Shown: piece after piece, positions 12,706 through 23,848 of the stretch | How the letters are laid out: each line of letters begins with the position of its first letter | Numbering within the stretch: position 1 is the stretch's first letter | Assembly: GCF_965363235.1 (NCBI RefSeq) | Contig: NC_134840.1 | Span: forward strand, 97,972,416 to 98,036,415 | Origin: Mytilus galloprovincialis | Lineage: Eukaryota; Mollusca; Bivalvia; Mytilida; Mytilidae | Direction: 5' to 3' | DNA: 64,000 nt | Notes under the pieces: generated by a model | Told to the model about the DNA's origin: nothing | What the model saw: only the letters and a program-made list of their open reading frames with translations | The model's database searches: none | Made by a program: the position numbers and the translations under genes

Positions 12706-13759
12706 TATTGAACATTTGAAGTGATACTAATTTACTAATTACCTTTAAACTATTTGCGCAACAATCCCTATTATTCAATAATCTTTTAAAAAGGGACAAA
12801 TAGTACATAGTTAACAGTGATACTTCTACACAAAAGCAAACAAAAAACATTTTAAAAGTATAATAACATAAATACAAACGGAAAGTCCTTTATGAAATGG
12901 CAAAAATCGAAAGCTCAATCACATGTAACTTTGATTAATGAAATTTATTTTTCGTATACCACAAGCACCAACCTACTATATAAAGCTAATTATTTGTTGT
13001 TGAAAGCATCCAAATTTTCGTCAATTCAATGGCAATAATTCTAAATAATTGCGAAATTTCTATCACCAAAAATTCATCTGCAACACAATACTGGATGAAA
13101 AAGTAATGCCAGTAACATTGACATTTTTTACCAGCATTTTAATCAGTCTGATCATTCTATCCTTTCTATGCAAGTTCGCATCATCATTCCGGCAAGAAAT
13201 ATACAACAGGAATCCTCATCTTTCATGGACTCCCCGTAGACAAAATAAAGACGGACGGATTCGAAAATTTGGAACGGTGGCACAATATGGTTGCAATAAA
13301 AAAATTAAAAATGATGGTGGATGAATCTAAATAGTCCTTCATGTACCTTATAATTAGTGAATGATATTAACACTTTCCATGATGTCTATATTAATGACCT
13401 TTCGCCATTTATACAAAAGCCGCACAAAACTTTAGTTATTACCCTTTCAAAACTTCATTCTCTGTACAACCTATTTTGGGAAACCACTGTTTACGAACCC
13501 GCATTCAAACTAAAACAAACTTAAAGCTTAAAGCTATCATCCTGGATATTGCCAGTGACAGACTTTAAACGATTGGAAAAGATGGAAAGGAGAAAAGATC
13601 TTTTCTGAAACTTTTCAAGTTTGACATCAAAAGTCGCGATGCCATCAACATGGGTAACATCCTTTATCATACATCAGTTCACTCGCTATTAACTCCCTAT
13701 TCTGAAGATCAGTCATTTCCGAAACGGGGTCTATACGAAACCAATTGCAACTGAAATTT

Positions 13760-13975
13760 CCAATTACAAACAAGTGTTGCAGGATCTCAAGACGACTTCA
13801 AGTTTTAACCTCCTGATTGCATTTGTGGTAGTTCCTCATTCATATATAATCCGACTGGTCAAGTTTATACTGGTAGACCTATCATTAAAAATATCTCCTC
13901 TCTGTGAAATGTGTTATCCACAGTCGGAAATATCGTGAGCCTAAATCCATCAATTGGAAACACAACTTATAAATT
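13760..13975 (+). pseudogene. Reverse-transcriptase element fragment (N-terminal part)
   Basis: Reads, with stops and shifts, as CGSSSFIYNPTGQVYTG... and then RKYREPKSINWK. I associate these with the region upstream of the palm in the same RT element family whose palm and C-terminal parts are at 16,672-17,744 and 52,872-53,931. It is a degenerate relic. Confidence 0.5.
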
Positions 13976-13979
13976 ACTA

Positions 13980-14135
13980 GTATGATGGATTCAGTAAAGG
14001 ATTATTCCAGAAAACGATCTATTCGTTTAATGTGTTTAATGAGCTTTTGATTTTGCTATTTGGTAAAGAACTTTCCGTTTTAAGTTTTTCTTGTTTACCA
14101 GTTTTTTTTTGTGATTTGACTTTCTAAACGAGAGA
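13980..14135 (-). repeat. Dispersed repeat fragment
   Basis: The ATTCGTTTAATGTGTTTAATGAGCTTTTGATTTTG stretch and the following ACTTTCCGTTTT are shared with 18,790-18,850 and 57,890-57,945. Confidence 0.5.
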
Positions 14136-14371
14136 TAGAAGTCATAGATACTCTTTCTGAATTAATTAAGGCTGTAAGGTCGGCCATTACTTGTAAAACA
14201 ATAACTTGAGGCCGAGATGAAACGATATTTTACGGATTGTTTGTGTGTGTAGTAAACAGTACATAAAATGATTCTGCTGAAATAAAACGTTGGAGTATAA
14301 ATTTCCAAAAAATAAAAAGAGAAATGTAGGTGTAGAAATATTCCTTCCCCTTACTCCCAGAAAAATAATAA

Positions 14372-14775
14372 GGGGACGAAGTTCCCAATTACGGTAGAAA
14401 AAAAAATGAAAAAAAATGAAAAAATTCGGGAAAAAATGGTAAAATTTTTTTCAGACTTTTTTAAATCCCCGCATCTGCGCAGAAATCTTCCTTTTCCGGT
14501 CTTGTTGGCAAGAGACTTTGACTAATATATAATCTTATCAGTTTACTAAAACATAAGGAAGGAACTCAATACCAATTCACTTTTAATAATTTTTTGATAT
14601 GAAAAAAAACGTTACCCGATGACAGCGTTTCTTTGTTTACATTGCATATGACGTCATTACTCGAATAACGTCACAAATAAATGTAACAACAGAACCAAAA
14701 TCGGACACGTAACGGTATTTCCGTTTCTTTTATTAACAAGTTTGAATTAAAATAATTCATACAGACTTCGTCCCC
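14372..14775. mobile_element. MITE copy with GGGGACGAAGT inverted ends
   Basis: Inverted ends GGGGACGAAGT and ACTTCGTCCCC enclose about 400 bp of non-coding sequence, flanked by AATAA on both sides. A second copy in reverse orientation is at 46,275-46,863. Homology between the copies continues about 25 bp beyond the inner TIR on one side (around GAGGCAGGCAT), so the true ends and the AATAA duplication are uncertain. Confidence 0.55.
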
Positions 14776-14984
14776 AATAACAGGTAATGCCTGCCTCATA
14801 TTAAAATCCCAGAATATGACAATTTTTACTCCCTCTCTTCCTCTAGTTCCCGCCCTGACTCTCACTTCCCTCCCCCTTTTCCCGCTTCCAGTCCCCGCAT
14901 TTCCATGTTTCCATGGACCTTTGACGTTCTACACAACCAACAAGATTTTTGTGTAGAAGCCATAAATGAAATGTCCTTTTGGCA

Positions 14985-15514
14985 GCATACGATACAGTTG
15001 TGATCCCGTATTTACAAGTTGATGAAAATTTGCATATAGGCCATTTTTTACCTGATTAAATCAAATATGTAATAAAAAATATACCTTCATGTGCTACTTT
15101 TTGAGTTAGATGAGGTCGAAATTTTGTATATTTGCTCAAAATTCGGATTTGTGGCCGTATTTTCCGTTTCAAAAGAAAGACATAACTTTTTTGTTTTAAA
15201 AGATAAACACAAATAGTTTTTTGTTAAATAATTTGTAATTTCTTTATTTTATAAGTATTCTAAAAAATCATGCGTTTTTTGTTCAGAAATAACTCATATT
15301 TATCAAATGGTCATGAATAGAGCAAAAACGTAATTTTTGCTGTATATTTATCAAAATTAAAAAGATTGCACTATTTACAGTTTTATAAAATTTGGTCCAT
15401 ATAATCTCCCTGCAAAATGAAACAAAATGTCGTTTTATAAAATGGGGGTCCATGCACTCGTTTTCAGAATACCATTTTACGTTAGCAACGTCATTATCTC
15501 CCCTGTAACTGTAC
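14985..15514. mobile_element. Decayed second copy of the piggyBac-type MITE
   Basis: Runs parallel to 1,772-2,390, from GCATACGATACAGTTGTGATCC to CCCCTGTAACTGTA, with substitutions, an internal deletion near the right end and damaged TIR tips. No intact TTAA duplication remains. Confidence 0.75.
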
Positions 15515-16039
15515 TCTGTCAACCTCCTCAACGATGATCGATTTTGTGTTTCATACGGGTGTACCCACCTGTAGCAGAATTGTTGTAGTTTCTCATATAT
15601 TATAAGTCATTGGTATACTATATTTGGTGATTGGAATTATTGCAAGGTGTAAACGTATTTCTGGCAGTGTTTTTCGGATCACATTTGCATGGTTCATTGT
15701 TTTTGCATGGTTTTTCGTGTTTATAGGTATGTTTCTCGAATAATTTTAGTAAAAGTTGAACTTCTTTTGGTGTATGAAATGATTGCATGGTGCACATGTC
15801 CGTCTTGAAAAGGTTCGTCTGACCGTCACCTCAGTTTCATTATCCATTTAGGTCAACCTTTAGTTTTCGTTGTTATGTCTGGTTCTTATACTATAATCAA
15901 TATATTAACCAAAATAGTTAAATAGTGTATAGCATTTAATGATTGTACGCAAAATGAAAATAAAACTTAATTAATTTGATGCGTCTTTAGTCCTTTCCCT
16001 GATTTACCTTCATTGGGTAAGTTAAAAGAAAACACACAA

Positions 16040-16165
16040 AAACACAGGAGTTTAAGTATGTATACCTTTCTGAATTTTGGGTCGTCAATGCTTTTCAACG
16101 TCACACTTTATTTTGCCTGTTTTACATTTTTTAGTTGGACGTCACCGATGAGACTTTTGGGTATG
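16040..16165 (+). repeat. Dispersed repeat (GTCACCGATGAG family)
   Basis: Second copy of the unit seen at 12,540-12,705, matching at TCAATGCTTTTCAACGTC and GACGTCACCGATGAGACTTT. Confidence 0.5.
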
Positions 16166-16459
16166 GCGTATAAATATGAACAAAAGAGCAAAAGAAAAGC
16201 TAATCCCTCGAGCAAAAGTGAACTTTCCTGGAGGGAGTTGGAACTTTTGTTTTCTTATCGGGTTATCTTTTAAGGTATGTTATGAATCATGTCATTTTTG
16301 AAGCACTGGGTACTGGGCTGATAATGTCATCAATTACTTAAAGTTCATCTGCGATGTATTCCAAAATGGTTCTTTTATTTCTCAATAGATTTTCTGAATT
16401 TATGCCCAAAACCAAAATATAGAAAGCTAAGACTGTATACACATCTGTATACTTATTGA

Positions 16460-16671
16460 CCCTAAATAAGGACAATAGTGGTATACCGCTGTTCGAACGT
16501 CATAAACCAATTGAGAGAAAACAAATCCGGGTTACAAACTAAAACTGAGGTAAACACATCAAATATAAGAGGAAAACAACGAAACAACAGAAACAATGAA
16601 GTGCAACAAAAAACCAAAATGACAATGTAACACATACAGAAACAAACTATAAGATAACAACTACCATTTTC
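16460..16671 (+). repeat. Dispersed repeat (TAGTGGTATACCGCTGTTC family)
   Basis: Contains AAACAAATCCGGGTTACAAA and an AAGAGGAAAACAACGA stretch; reversed relatives lie at 42,400-42,540 and 49,725-49,790. It abuts the RT relic that follows. Confidence 0.5.
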
Positions 16672-17744
16672 ATGGCCAACGTAGATACAAGTATCTTGTC
16701 TTAAGGAGGGATAAATTCTACTTTGTAAAGGATCACTCTGATTCAATCAAAAATTCTCTGAAACTGACATTATCAAGATACTTGATTTTTTATTGACAAC
16801 GTATTTGTTACGCTCGGAGGACGTGTTTCTCAACAGACTGTCGTAATTTCACGGGAACCAATTGTGCCCCTCTTCTTGTCGACTTGTTTCTTTATTATTA
16901 TGAGACTGACTTCATTCAGGAAATTCTTAGGAAGAAAGATAAGAAGTTAGCAATATCCTTTAAATCTACTTTCCGCTATATAGATGACGTTCTTTCACTA
17001 AATAATTCAAAATTTGGTGACTATGTTGAACGCATCTATCCCATCGAACTAGAGATAAAGGTTACAACAGATACAGTTAAGTCGGCCTCATATCTTGACT
17101 AACATCTAGAAAATGACAATGAGGGTCGGTTGAAAACAAAACTTTACGACAACAGAGATGATTTCAGCTTTCCAATTGTGAATAAGTAGCAACATTCCAG
17201 CAGCAACTGCATACAGAGTATATAACTCCCAATTGATACGATATTCCCGTGTTTGCATTTCCTATCATGACTTTCTTGATAGAGGGTTGCTGCTCACAAG
17301 GAAGCTATTAAATCAAGACTTCCAAATGGTGAAGTTGAAATCATCCGTTCGTAAATTTTACGGACGCCATCACGAGTTGGTTGATTGTTATGGAATAACC
17401 GTTTCACAAATGATATCGGATCTGTTCTTCACGTCGTAACTATAATCCCCTTCCCTTTTATGAATTTGACCTACCGAATTAGACTATTTACCGGATTTGT
17501 TATAAAATAAGCAACACGACGGGTATCACATGTGGAGCAGGATCTGCTTACCCTTCTGGATCACCTGAGATCACCCCTAGTTTTTGGTGGGGTTCGTGTT
17601 GCTTATTCTTTAGTTTTCTATGTTGTATCATGGGTTCTATTGTTTGTCTGTTTGTCTTTTTCATTTTTAGCCAGGCGTTGTCAGATTATTTTCGATTTAT
17701 GAGTTTGACTGTCCCTCTGGTATGTTTCGTCCCTCTTTCAGGAC
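16672..17744 (+). pseudogene. Reverse-transcriptase retroelement relic, plus strand
   Basis: A broken RT gene. In order: RYKYLV-like block near 16,690; the palm block corresponding to a G-x-P-M-G-x-N-C-A-P motif near 16,830-16,880, out of frame here; YYYETDFIQEILRKKDKK at about 16,893-16,946; the catalytic YIDDV at about 16,978-16,992; then LIRYSR and KLKSSVRKFYGRHHELVD at 17,230-17,390. After the last stop (17,439) a tail with GCAACACGACGGGTATCACA follows to GAGTTTGACTGTCCCTCTGG at about 17,740. Stops at 17,101 and elsewhere split it. The reverse copy at 52,872-53,931 shares both protein and tail. The RT class is not certain; a Penelope-like or related group is possible. Confidence 0.75.
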
Positions 17745-17879
17745 AGATACATACTCAGATGAACATCACAATAGGACATTTCGACATGCTAATAGTAACC
17801 AAAGGTACCAGGCTTATAATTGAATACACCATACGTGCACTCAGATCAAAATAGCAAAGAAAGCCAAAAAAATACAAAA

Positions 17880-17975
17880 TTGAAGAGCATTGAGAACCCA
17901 AAATTCAAAAATTTGTGCCAAATACGACTAAGGTTATCTATGCTTTGGATTGGAAAATTCTTGATATTTAGTAAA
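17880..17975 (-). repeat. Dispersed repeat fragment (TGTGCCAAATACG family)
   Basis: Matches 52,020-52,110 at TGTGCCAAATACG-CTAAGG and the neighbouring GGGATAAGAAAATCCTT-like bases. Non-coding. Confidence 0.45.
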
Positions 17976-18224
17976 TTTTAAATTTTAAAAAATTACCATT
18001 TAATTGATGTTCATGTCAACACCGAAGTGTACAGACAAATTCATCTAACGTCATACGCATGATTCTACGTTAGAGCCAACGTTGGTCTAGCCATTTGGTC
18101 CCAGTACAAAATTTCTGTGGATTTTGTATACATAGATAACATGGTAATTTTTGAATTCTCAAGAAGAGATTTTATATGAATTTATAGGGTTAAACATACT
18201 TACCACAATCCACCACCACCCCTG

Positions 18225-18860
18225 GAATAAAATTAAAAAATGGGATATATGCATTTTTGTGCTTCTTTGTTAAATATTTGTTTCTTTTTGTTGTGTTTAA
18301 GATGCTTGTGGTACTTATATGTCCTGCCATTATTGTTTGAGATATTCTCGTATTATATTGTCTCTTTTTTTTGGCGTATGTGCTATGTCTGTATGCCTTT
18401 TGGTGTTGTGCGTTGTCTATATGCATTTAATGTTTCTTTGTTACATATATGACGTGGCTCAGTACTTATACATTCCGTCATTGTGTTATTGTACTATGGC
18501 AAATTTGTGTAATCTTATCTTTAATTTTGCTAATATGCTTGGTCTATATGCAATTTTGTGCTTCTTTGTTACATATTTGTTTGTTTTTGAGTGATTAAGA
18601 TTATAACACAATGTTGACTGCTGTAAACCTATTATGTCTGTTTGTTTTGTTCACGCATCATTGTTAATCTAATGAAATATGATGCGACTGTCATACAAGT
18701 GAGGTGTTTAGCGCTATACAACCAGGTTTAATCTACCATTTTCTACATAAGAAAATTCCCGTACCAAGTCAGGAATATAACAGTGGTTATCCATTCGTTT
18801 GATGTGTTTGAGTTTTTGATTTTGCCATTTGATTAGGGACTTTCCGTTTTGAATATTCCT
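18225..18860. repeat. Composite dispersed repeat with internal duplications
   Basis: Two versions of a TATATGCATTTTTGTGCTTCTTTGTTA unit occur within it (about 18,245 and 18,545). The whole region resembles 57,410-57,960 (TTATGTCTGTTTGTT, ACAATGTTGACT, TCATACAA and GTTATCCATTCGTTTGATGTG shared). The short ORFs in it are products of the repeat. Confidence 0.55.
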
Positions 18861-19914
18861 CGGAGTTCAATATTTTTTGTGATTTTACTTTTGGCTGAAG
18901 CAGGTTTAAGACTAGTTTCATTCTTAAAATTAATTTCATTAATCATCAACGGAGAATTTAAAATAAAAGGTATGTTATAAGTCCTGTCTATAGCGAAAAG
19001 TACGGTCAACGTGTTCATCTGACCTTGACCTTATTTTCATGGATCATTGATAATGTGGAGTTTATGCCAGACTTGTAGTTTAACCTTATCAGTTGAGCAG
19101 GAAAGTCATTACAGTGTGTGCACTGTTACAATTTATTTTCAAAATGGAGGGAAGAGGTTTTTTGGAATTAATTTTTAAAGTCATATCTGAGAAAGTTTAT
19201 ATATGATATATAAGCAACTTGCATATGAAGACGAAATATAGCTTGCAATATTGTAAATATTTTAAGCCTTAGGTTGCTGTCTTATTGTCGGTATAGATAT
19301 TATCTATTTTATCAGGTATATTTTTTATTCCTACACATAGTGAGTTGGGACATCCAGAGCTTCCGTAGCATGATTGTCCATGAAAGACAGCAATGTAGCA
19401 AAATTTATAATCTCAGACTTTGAGAAATTTATTTATATTAACCCTATCATGTCCATCGCGACATCTGCAGAAATTTAACACTTGACCTGCCTTTTTAACA
19501 ACCCTAGTTTGCAACGTAAATGTCACATGAAAACTAATTTTGAAGTAATCGACTGTAAGAACAATCAATTTCTATCAAATTCTATAACAAAGGACGAACA
19601 GCAAGTTTATTTTTTTAAATATGGTTTTATTGTTAATGTTTATATAGCACTCACAACTTAGTAAATACATGTTTACAGAGGAATTTCTATTTCAATACTT
19701 TAAAATAACATTTGTTTCTAAAAGGTATGAATCGGTGATGTTTTAACAGTCAGGTAAACATGTAAGGATTCTCTCGTGATGTGTTACCGTCACTGGGGTA
19801 AAGCTGATAACCGTAATTCGATTCACGGTCATCCCAATATGGCGGATAAAAAATCAGATCAGTATGTGTATTGTCTGTTAAAGTTTTTCTATATTATTTC
19901 CTATACAAAGCATA

Positions 19915-20130
19915 AATTGTTCATTTTTTTTATATACATAAGGCCATTAGATTTCTCGTTTGAATTGTTTTACATTGTCTTATCGGGGCATTTTATAGCT
20001 GACTATGCTGTATGGGTTATGCTCATTGTTGAAGGCCGTACGGTGACCTATAGTTGTTAATGTCTGTGTCATGTTGGTCTCTTGTAGACAGTTGTCTCAT
20101 TGGCAATCATACCACATCTTCTTTGTTTAT
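19915..20130 (+). repeat. Dispersed repeat ending TTGTCTCATTGGCAATCAT
   Basis: Contains a GAAGGCCGTACGGTGACCTATAGTTG block and ends in GTCTCATTGGCAATCATACC followed by ACATCTTCTT. The same end is seen at 30,600-30,650, and relatives at 40,500-40,710, 37,120-37,215 and 47,130-47,235. The constant 3' end suggests a SINE- or LINE-type tail. Confidence 0.6.
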
Positions 20131-20713
20131 ATTGGTATGATGTAAATTTATAAAAGATTCACACAAATATGTCATGGTAAAACTTACATTTATCACGGAA
20201 ACAAAAATGTACTTTTTGGAATGGTTGTATATAAGTCTTCTATTTCTTTTATGTTTGTTATGACATTAAATCAAATAATGGTGTCGTAAGAGTTTTTCAC
20301 TGCATTTTCACTTAGAAGCATAAATACCTCGTGTACTATTTCCTTTAACGTTCGTATGCATCGTTATACTTCAAAATAATATTAACTGTATACATATTTC
20401 TATCGCATAACACCTACATAATCTCTTTCTCTCAGAAGGAGATATTTTTTAGCAACTGTTTGAGCTCTTATGAATGGCTGTTGAATACACTATCAATGTG
20501 ATAAACTTGTGGTGTCAAAAAATCTTAAAGGCCAAAAAGGAGGAACGCATTTTGTTTTAAGGGATTCGAATCAAAAGCAAATATTGATTTTCAATATTTT
20601 TTTTAACATTTTCATTGGAATTACTGGTAAATAATGTTCATATAAAAAAGCATATGTTATGTCTATTTTAATGAAAGATTAAAAAGATATTCAATGAAAA
20701 ATAATGATAATGA

Positions 20714-20719
20714 TTTATT
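20714..20719 (-). promoter_or_regulatory. Poly(A) signal AATAAA of the split membrane-protein gene
   Basis: AATAAA on the minus strand, about 25 nt past the TAA at 20,744-20,746. This very short spacing suits a compact single-exon transcript. Confidence 0.5.
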
Positions 20720-20743
20720 TTGAATAAAGACAAGTTTAATGTG

Positions 20744-21596
20744 TTAAAGTAAAGGTAAAATCATGACAATCCCTAATATATACATATATATAAAAACTGG
20801 GATCAGATCTTTATTTACCTTTACAAAAACTAATGATAAACTGTCTAGCAAACAATAAGTACATATTGCATGTAACCAAAACGCCACACAAAATGAAAAT
20901 AAATAAAAGCTCAGATTTGACAAATCTATTAATTCTGATTCCACTGTTAGTGTACCATATGTACCGTTATAACTTGGTAAAGTTGGGTCAGTAAGACAAT
21001 GTGTAGAGAAATCAATAACATGCTTATAAGTTATGTTATTTGCAAAAAGTGTACATGAAATATTAACAGAACTAAATTCTGTACAATTTGAAGTTGTTAT
21101 TGTCAGTGAATTTAAATCGTGCACGGTATATAGAAGGTATTTTGACATGACAGCATTCAAACCCGAAACTATTGTTACAATTAAAATAAACACCCACAGT
21201 GCAACATATACAAAAGAGGACCTAACACGTACTACATTATACAGTATTGACATTATGAGCTTCAAAGAACAGAAAATAACAAAGAACATAATTCCCCACA
21301 CATGATTATATACATATGGAACGTACACAAATAAACCTAGTAATATTAAAGAACAACATCCTAATATTTCAACAGATAAAAGTTTTCTCCCAAGAAAAAC
21401 TGATAACTTCGTGATTGATAATAACAACAGAAAAGGAGAAGTTATTAATATGAGATATATGCTTCTCGTCATCTTCACCAATGTAATACTATCATATTCT
21501 TCAACTTGTCCAACACAGGAAACTGAATTTTGAACGTCCCTTTCAAAATCACCGAAAGAGAATATTGATGATAACGTCAATAACCATAGAACAAAC
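20744..21596 (-). pseudogene. Multi-pass membrane protein gene, cut off from its start codon
   Basis: An uninterrupted reading frame of about 280 codons ending in TAA. Its first residues are hydrophobic and look like a signal peptide followed by FGDFERDV. Several hydrophobic helices follow: roughly residues 40-62, 70-110 (probably two) and 118-142. A lumenal or extracellular loop of about 85 residues has several N-X-S/T sites (NCT, NIS, NIT, NGT) and Cys residues. Two more hydrophobic segments complete it, so about six helices in all. I do not recognise the family. The frame has no ATG at its 5' edge because an LTR element lies there. The matching ATG is across the insertion at 29,577-29,579. 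From that ATG translation would run into the LTR and stop. The gene was intact until recently, since the frame and poly(A) signal are undamaged; this allele is probably non-functional unless the LTR drives a new transcript. Confidence 0.65.
21593..21596. repeat. Target-site duplication AAAC, left copy
   Basis: AAAC directly abuts the first LTR base (TG) and is repeated directly after the last LTR base at 29,574-29,577. It marks the whole three-LTR array as one insertion unit. Confidence 0.75.
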
Positions 21597-22397
21597 TGTG
21601 ACGAAAAACGGAGTGGACGGTCGAGTAACAGGAAGAACTAGGAATGTCCGAACCTGACGACGACGAATGAAAGTGATGGCAATTTCCTAATACTCCTGTA
21701 GTACTCCGCTTTCTCTCAGGTTAATTCTCCAAGTATTGTTAAGTTTCAGGTAGTGTTGTCCTGAGAATGTTCCTGGTCACATAGATTATAAATGGATCCT
21801 TGAGTAGTGTATAACTAAATGAAACTCGAAGTCTATGATAAGTTCAACTTGTATTAAAAAGACATGTGGAATATACGCAATTTAACAATGCATAGTATAC
21901 GGACGGTATTACAATAAATTAACCCTGCAGACTACAAAACTTTTGTCTTCTAACTACCCTAAAATAATGCCTAACCCCCTATTTATACTCCCCCAATTAA
22001 CCTGAATAATCATAAAACAATTAACTCTCTTAACCAATGAAAAAGTGACACATAACTTGGTAGGGCAAGTAGGGCACCTGGTAGGGCACTACAGCTCCAG
22101 TGGTAGGGCTGGTAGGGCACCTGGTAGGGCTCTGCAATCTAGGTCAACAAAACAGGATATGTCTGTCATTAATAGTTAAATAACAATTATGAAACAAAGA
22201 ACAACCTTTAAAAACAGTGAGCTGACTAATTATAACTGACAATCATATATATGAATGATGAAACTTGTTAACCCCACCTTAAAAAAGAGCGAAGTAAATG
22301 ATAACACTATTGCTATAACTGTAAATACATACAAAAACATATACATGATATAAATTCTTGAAAAGGGGAAGAATACCAAAATACAATATTCATTACA
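21597..22397 (-). repeat. LTR 1 (outer 3' LTR)
   Basis: Begins TGTGACG on the plus strand and ends ATTACA. A TATAAATAG box on the minus strand lies at 21,979-21,987. It contains short GGTAGGGC repeats at about 22,060-22,130. It differs from the others at a few sites, e.g. AATTAACCC against AATTCACCC near 21,917. Confidence 0.85.
21979..21987 (-). promoter_or_regulatory. TATA box in LTR 1
   Basis: TATAAATAG on the coding strand. Identical boxes are at 25,571-25,579 and 29,159-29,167. Only the right-hand LTR box would start a full-length transcript of the array; this one could transcribe leftwards into the split membrane-protein gene. Confidence 0.5.
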
Positions 22398-22399
22398 CA

Positions 22400-22411
22400 G
22401 CTCCCCCTCTT
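22400..22411 (-). other. Polypurine tract of copy A
   Basis: AAGAGGGGGAGC on the coding strand, two or three bases before the 3' LTR, as expected for plus-strand priming. Confidence 0.7.
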
Positions 22412-22769
22412 AGCCCTGAACTTCCACTGTTCAGCAAGAAAAATGACACAATAAAAAATGAATATGATACCTGATCATAATAATAATAAAAAAAGATCTG
22501 TGAGATAGTTTTAGGATTGAGTATTAACATATGATTTTGGCACGTTTAACATTATATAATCATGATACTTAATTATAACAAAAATATTTATCAATTGTCA
22601 TGATTGTCAAATTCCCAATAAAAAAAAAAAAATTTTATACATTTAGTACGGAACACTTTTTGGCATTATATTTCTCTCTCTCAATAAAAAAAAAAACAAC
22701 ATAAATAAATGAAATTAATGAAAAATGTAAAATATGGTACCGTTTTAAGATAAAGGTGAATAAACTAGC

Positions 22770-22840
22770 ACCGGAATGATAATTATGTTAGCACTGGAAT
22801 GATACATGTAATTAAGTTAGCACCGGAATGATAATCATGT
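22770..22840. repeat. Short tandem repeats inside internal region A
   Basis: Three degenerate copies of TTAGCACCGGAATGATAAT with an AT-rich linker. The same array is in copy B at about 26,352-26,425. Confidence 0.6.
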
Positions 22841-23111
22841 TAAAAAATAATGTAATACTTAACACACTTAAATAAAATACATTATTCTGTTTCTCTAAAA
22901 TTAGTATAAACACAGCAAAATAAATGGAATGTGTACTCACATTATGCTTTTTGTATACATGTAAATAAAACAGTAAAGCTATATAAAAAAAACAAACACA
23001 GGACGGTATAAATCTCCTTATACGACTAGAAATAAACTATATATATGGCACATATATGGACTTAGGACACCAACCATAGGGACCTAGGCACCATGAGAAT
23101 CAAAATATGTA

Positions 23112-23297
23112 TTAAACAACATTGACGCACCAAAAAGGGCATTCAATGTACAAAAATTCAACAACAACAAAGAAAAATAGATATAGAAAAACATGATAAA
23201 CCCTTTTCTTTACATGTATACTACTTACACGTACAGTTACAAGTAAAATATAAAAAGTTCCATAAAAGAAAACTGTCCACGCACATAGAGCAAACAA
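23112..23297 (-). CDS. Small hydrophobic ORF downstream of ORF2, copy A (doubtful)
   Basis: About 61 codons in a frame beginning just after the ORF2 stop, with two hydrophobic stretches (FALCAWTVFFYGTFYILLV and YLFFFVVVEFLYI) and a basic loop. There is no ATG at its start, so it would need readthrough, reinitiation at a non-AUG codon or splicing. It could be an envelope-like remnant or mere AT-rich noise. The identical reading frame in copy B says little because the copies are so recent. Confidence 0.2.
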   Translation of the reverse strand: MFALCAWTVFFYGTFYILLVTVRVSSIHVKKRVYHVFLYLFFFVVVEFLYIECPFWCVNVV

Positions 23298-23308
23298 AAT
23301 AAGTCTAG

Positions 23309-23848
23309 TTAATCTATAGGTTCAACCACAACTTCCGTCTTGCGCAAAGCCTCAGCATGGTCGCACAGCTCTTCCTCCATGTGGCGAATAAAGCCGCGCC
23401 AATCGAAACTTCTGGGATCATAATGAGTTGAAGTGGCGAAGTTGTGTTCCCTTCTCACTGAGGAAACTCCATTCTTAGTCGATCTAATAGTTATCAGTGA
23501 TAAATTTACAATTTCTACACTATCTATATGGGATCCTCCTTCCTCATCTGAATTGCTAGCCGTGGTACTACTATTTGAGTCAGAGATATAAATGTCATCA
23601 GGCTCTAAACTAGTTCCTCCTGATGCACTGCCACTGTGACCAGCACCCTCCTGTGCCGATTCAATATCGAACTCGGAGGCATCCTCCTGAAGGATTACTT
23701 CATCCACGAATTCCTGTCCCTCCGGAACCTCTGGACTGCTGGGCCCAGGGACATTTTCCTCCTCAGTTATTTTTAATTTTTTCTCTTGTGGGCCACATGT
23801 CTCGATGTTTTCTCTAGGGGTGTAACCCAAGTAAGCATCTCGGGACAT
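23309..23848 (-). CDS. ORF2 of the LTR element, copy A: acidic protein of unknown role
   Basis: 179 codons from ATG at 23,846-23,848. Residues 30-110 are Ser-, Glu- and Asp-rich and look disordered. The C-terminal 50 residues are better ordered (STHYDPRSFDWRGFIRHMEE, then LCDHAEALRKTE). No zinc knuckle and no protease D-T/S-G motif is visible, so it is not an ordinary Gag end or Pol start. In copy A its start overlaps the end of ORF1 by about 75 bp in another frame, which suggests frameshifting or reinitiation for expression. It is identical in protein sequence to the copy B version. Function unknown. Confidence 0.65.
   Translation of the reverse strand: MSRDAYLGYTPRENIETCGPQEKKLKITEEENVPGPSSPEVPEGQEFVDEVILQEDASEFDIESAQEGAGHSGSASGGTSLEPDDIYISDSNSSTTASNSDEEGGSHIDSVEIVNLSLITIRSTKNGVSSVRREHNFATSTHYDPRSFDWRGFIRHMEEELCDHAEALRKTEVVVEPID

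Noticed and set aside
14367..14780. AATAA direct repeat as target duplication of the GGGGACGAAGT element
   Set aside because: Homology to the sister copy continues past the TIR on one side, and the flanks are low-complexity, so the duplication may be coincidence.
21033..21305. 90-codon plus-strand ORF opposite the membrane-protein gene
   Set aside because: Lies entirely antisense to a longer frame with membrane helices and glycosylation sites.
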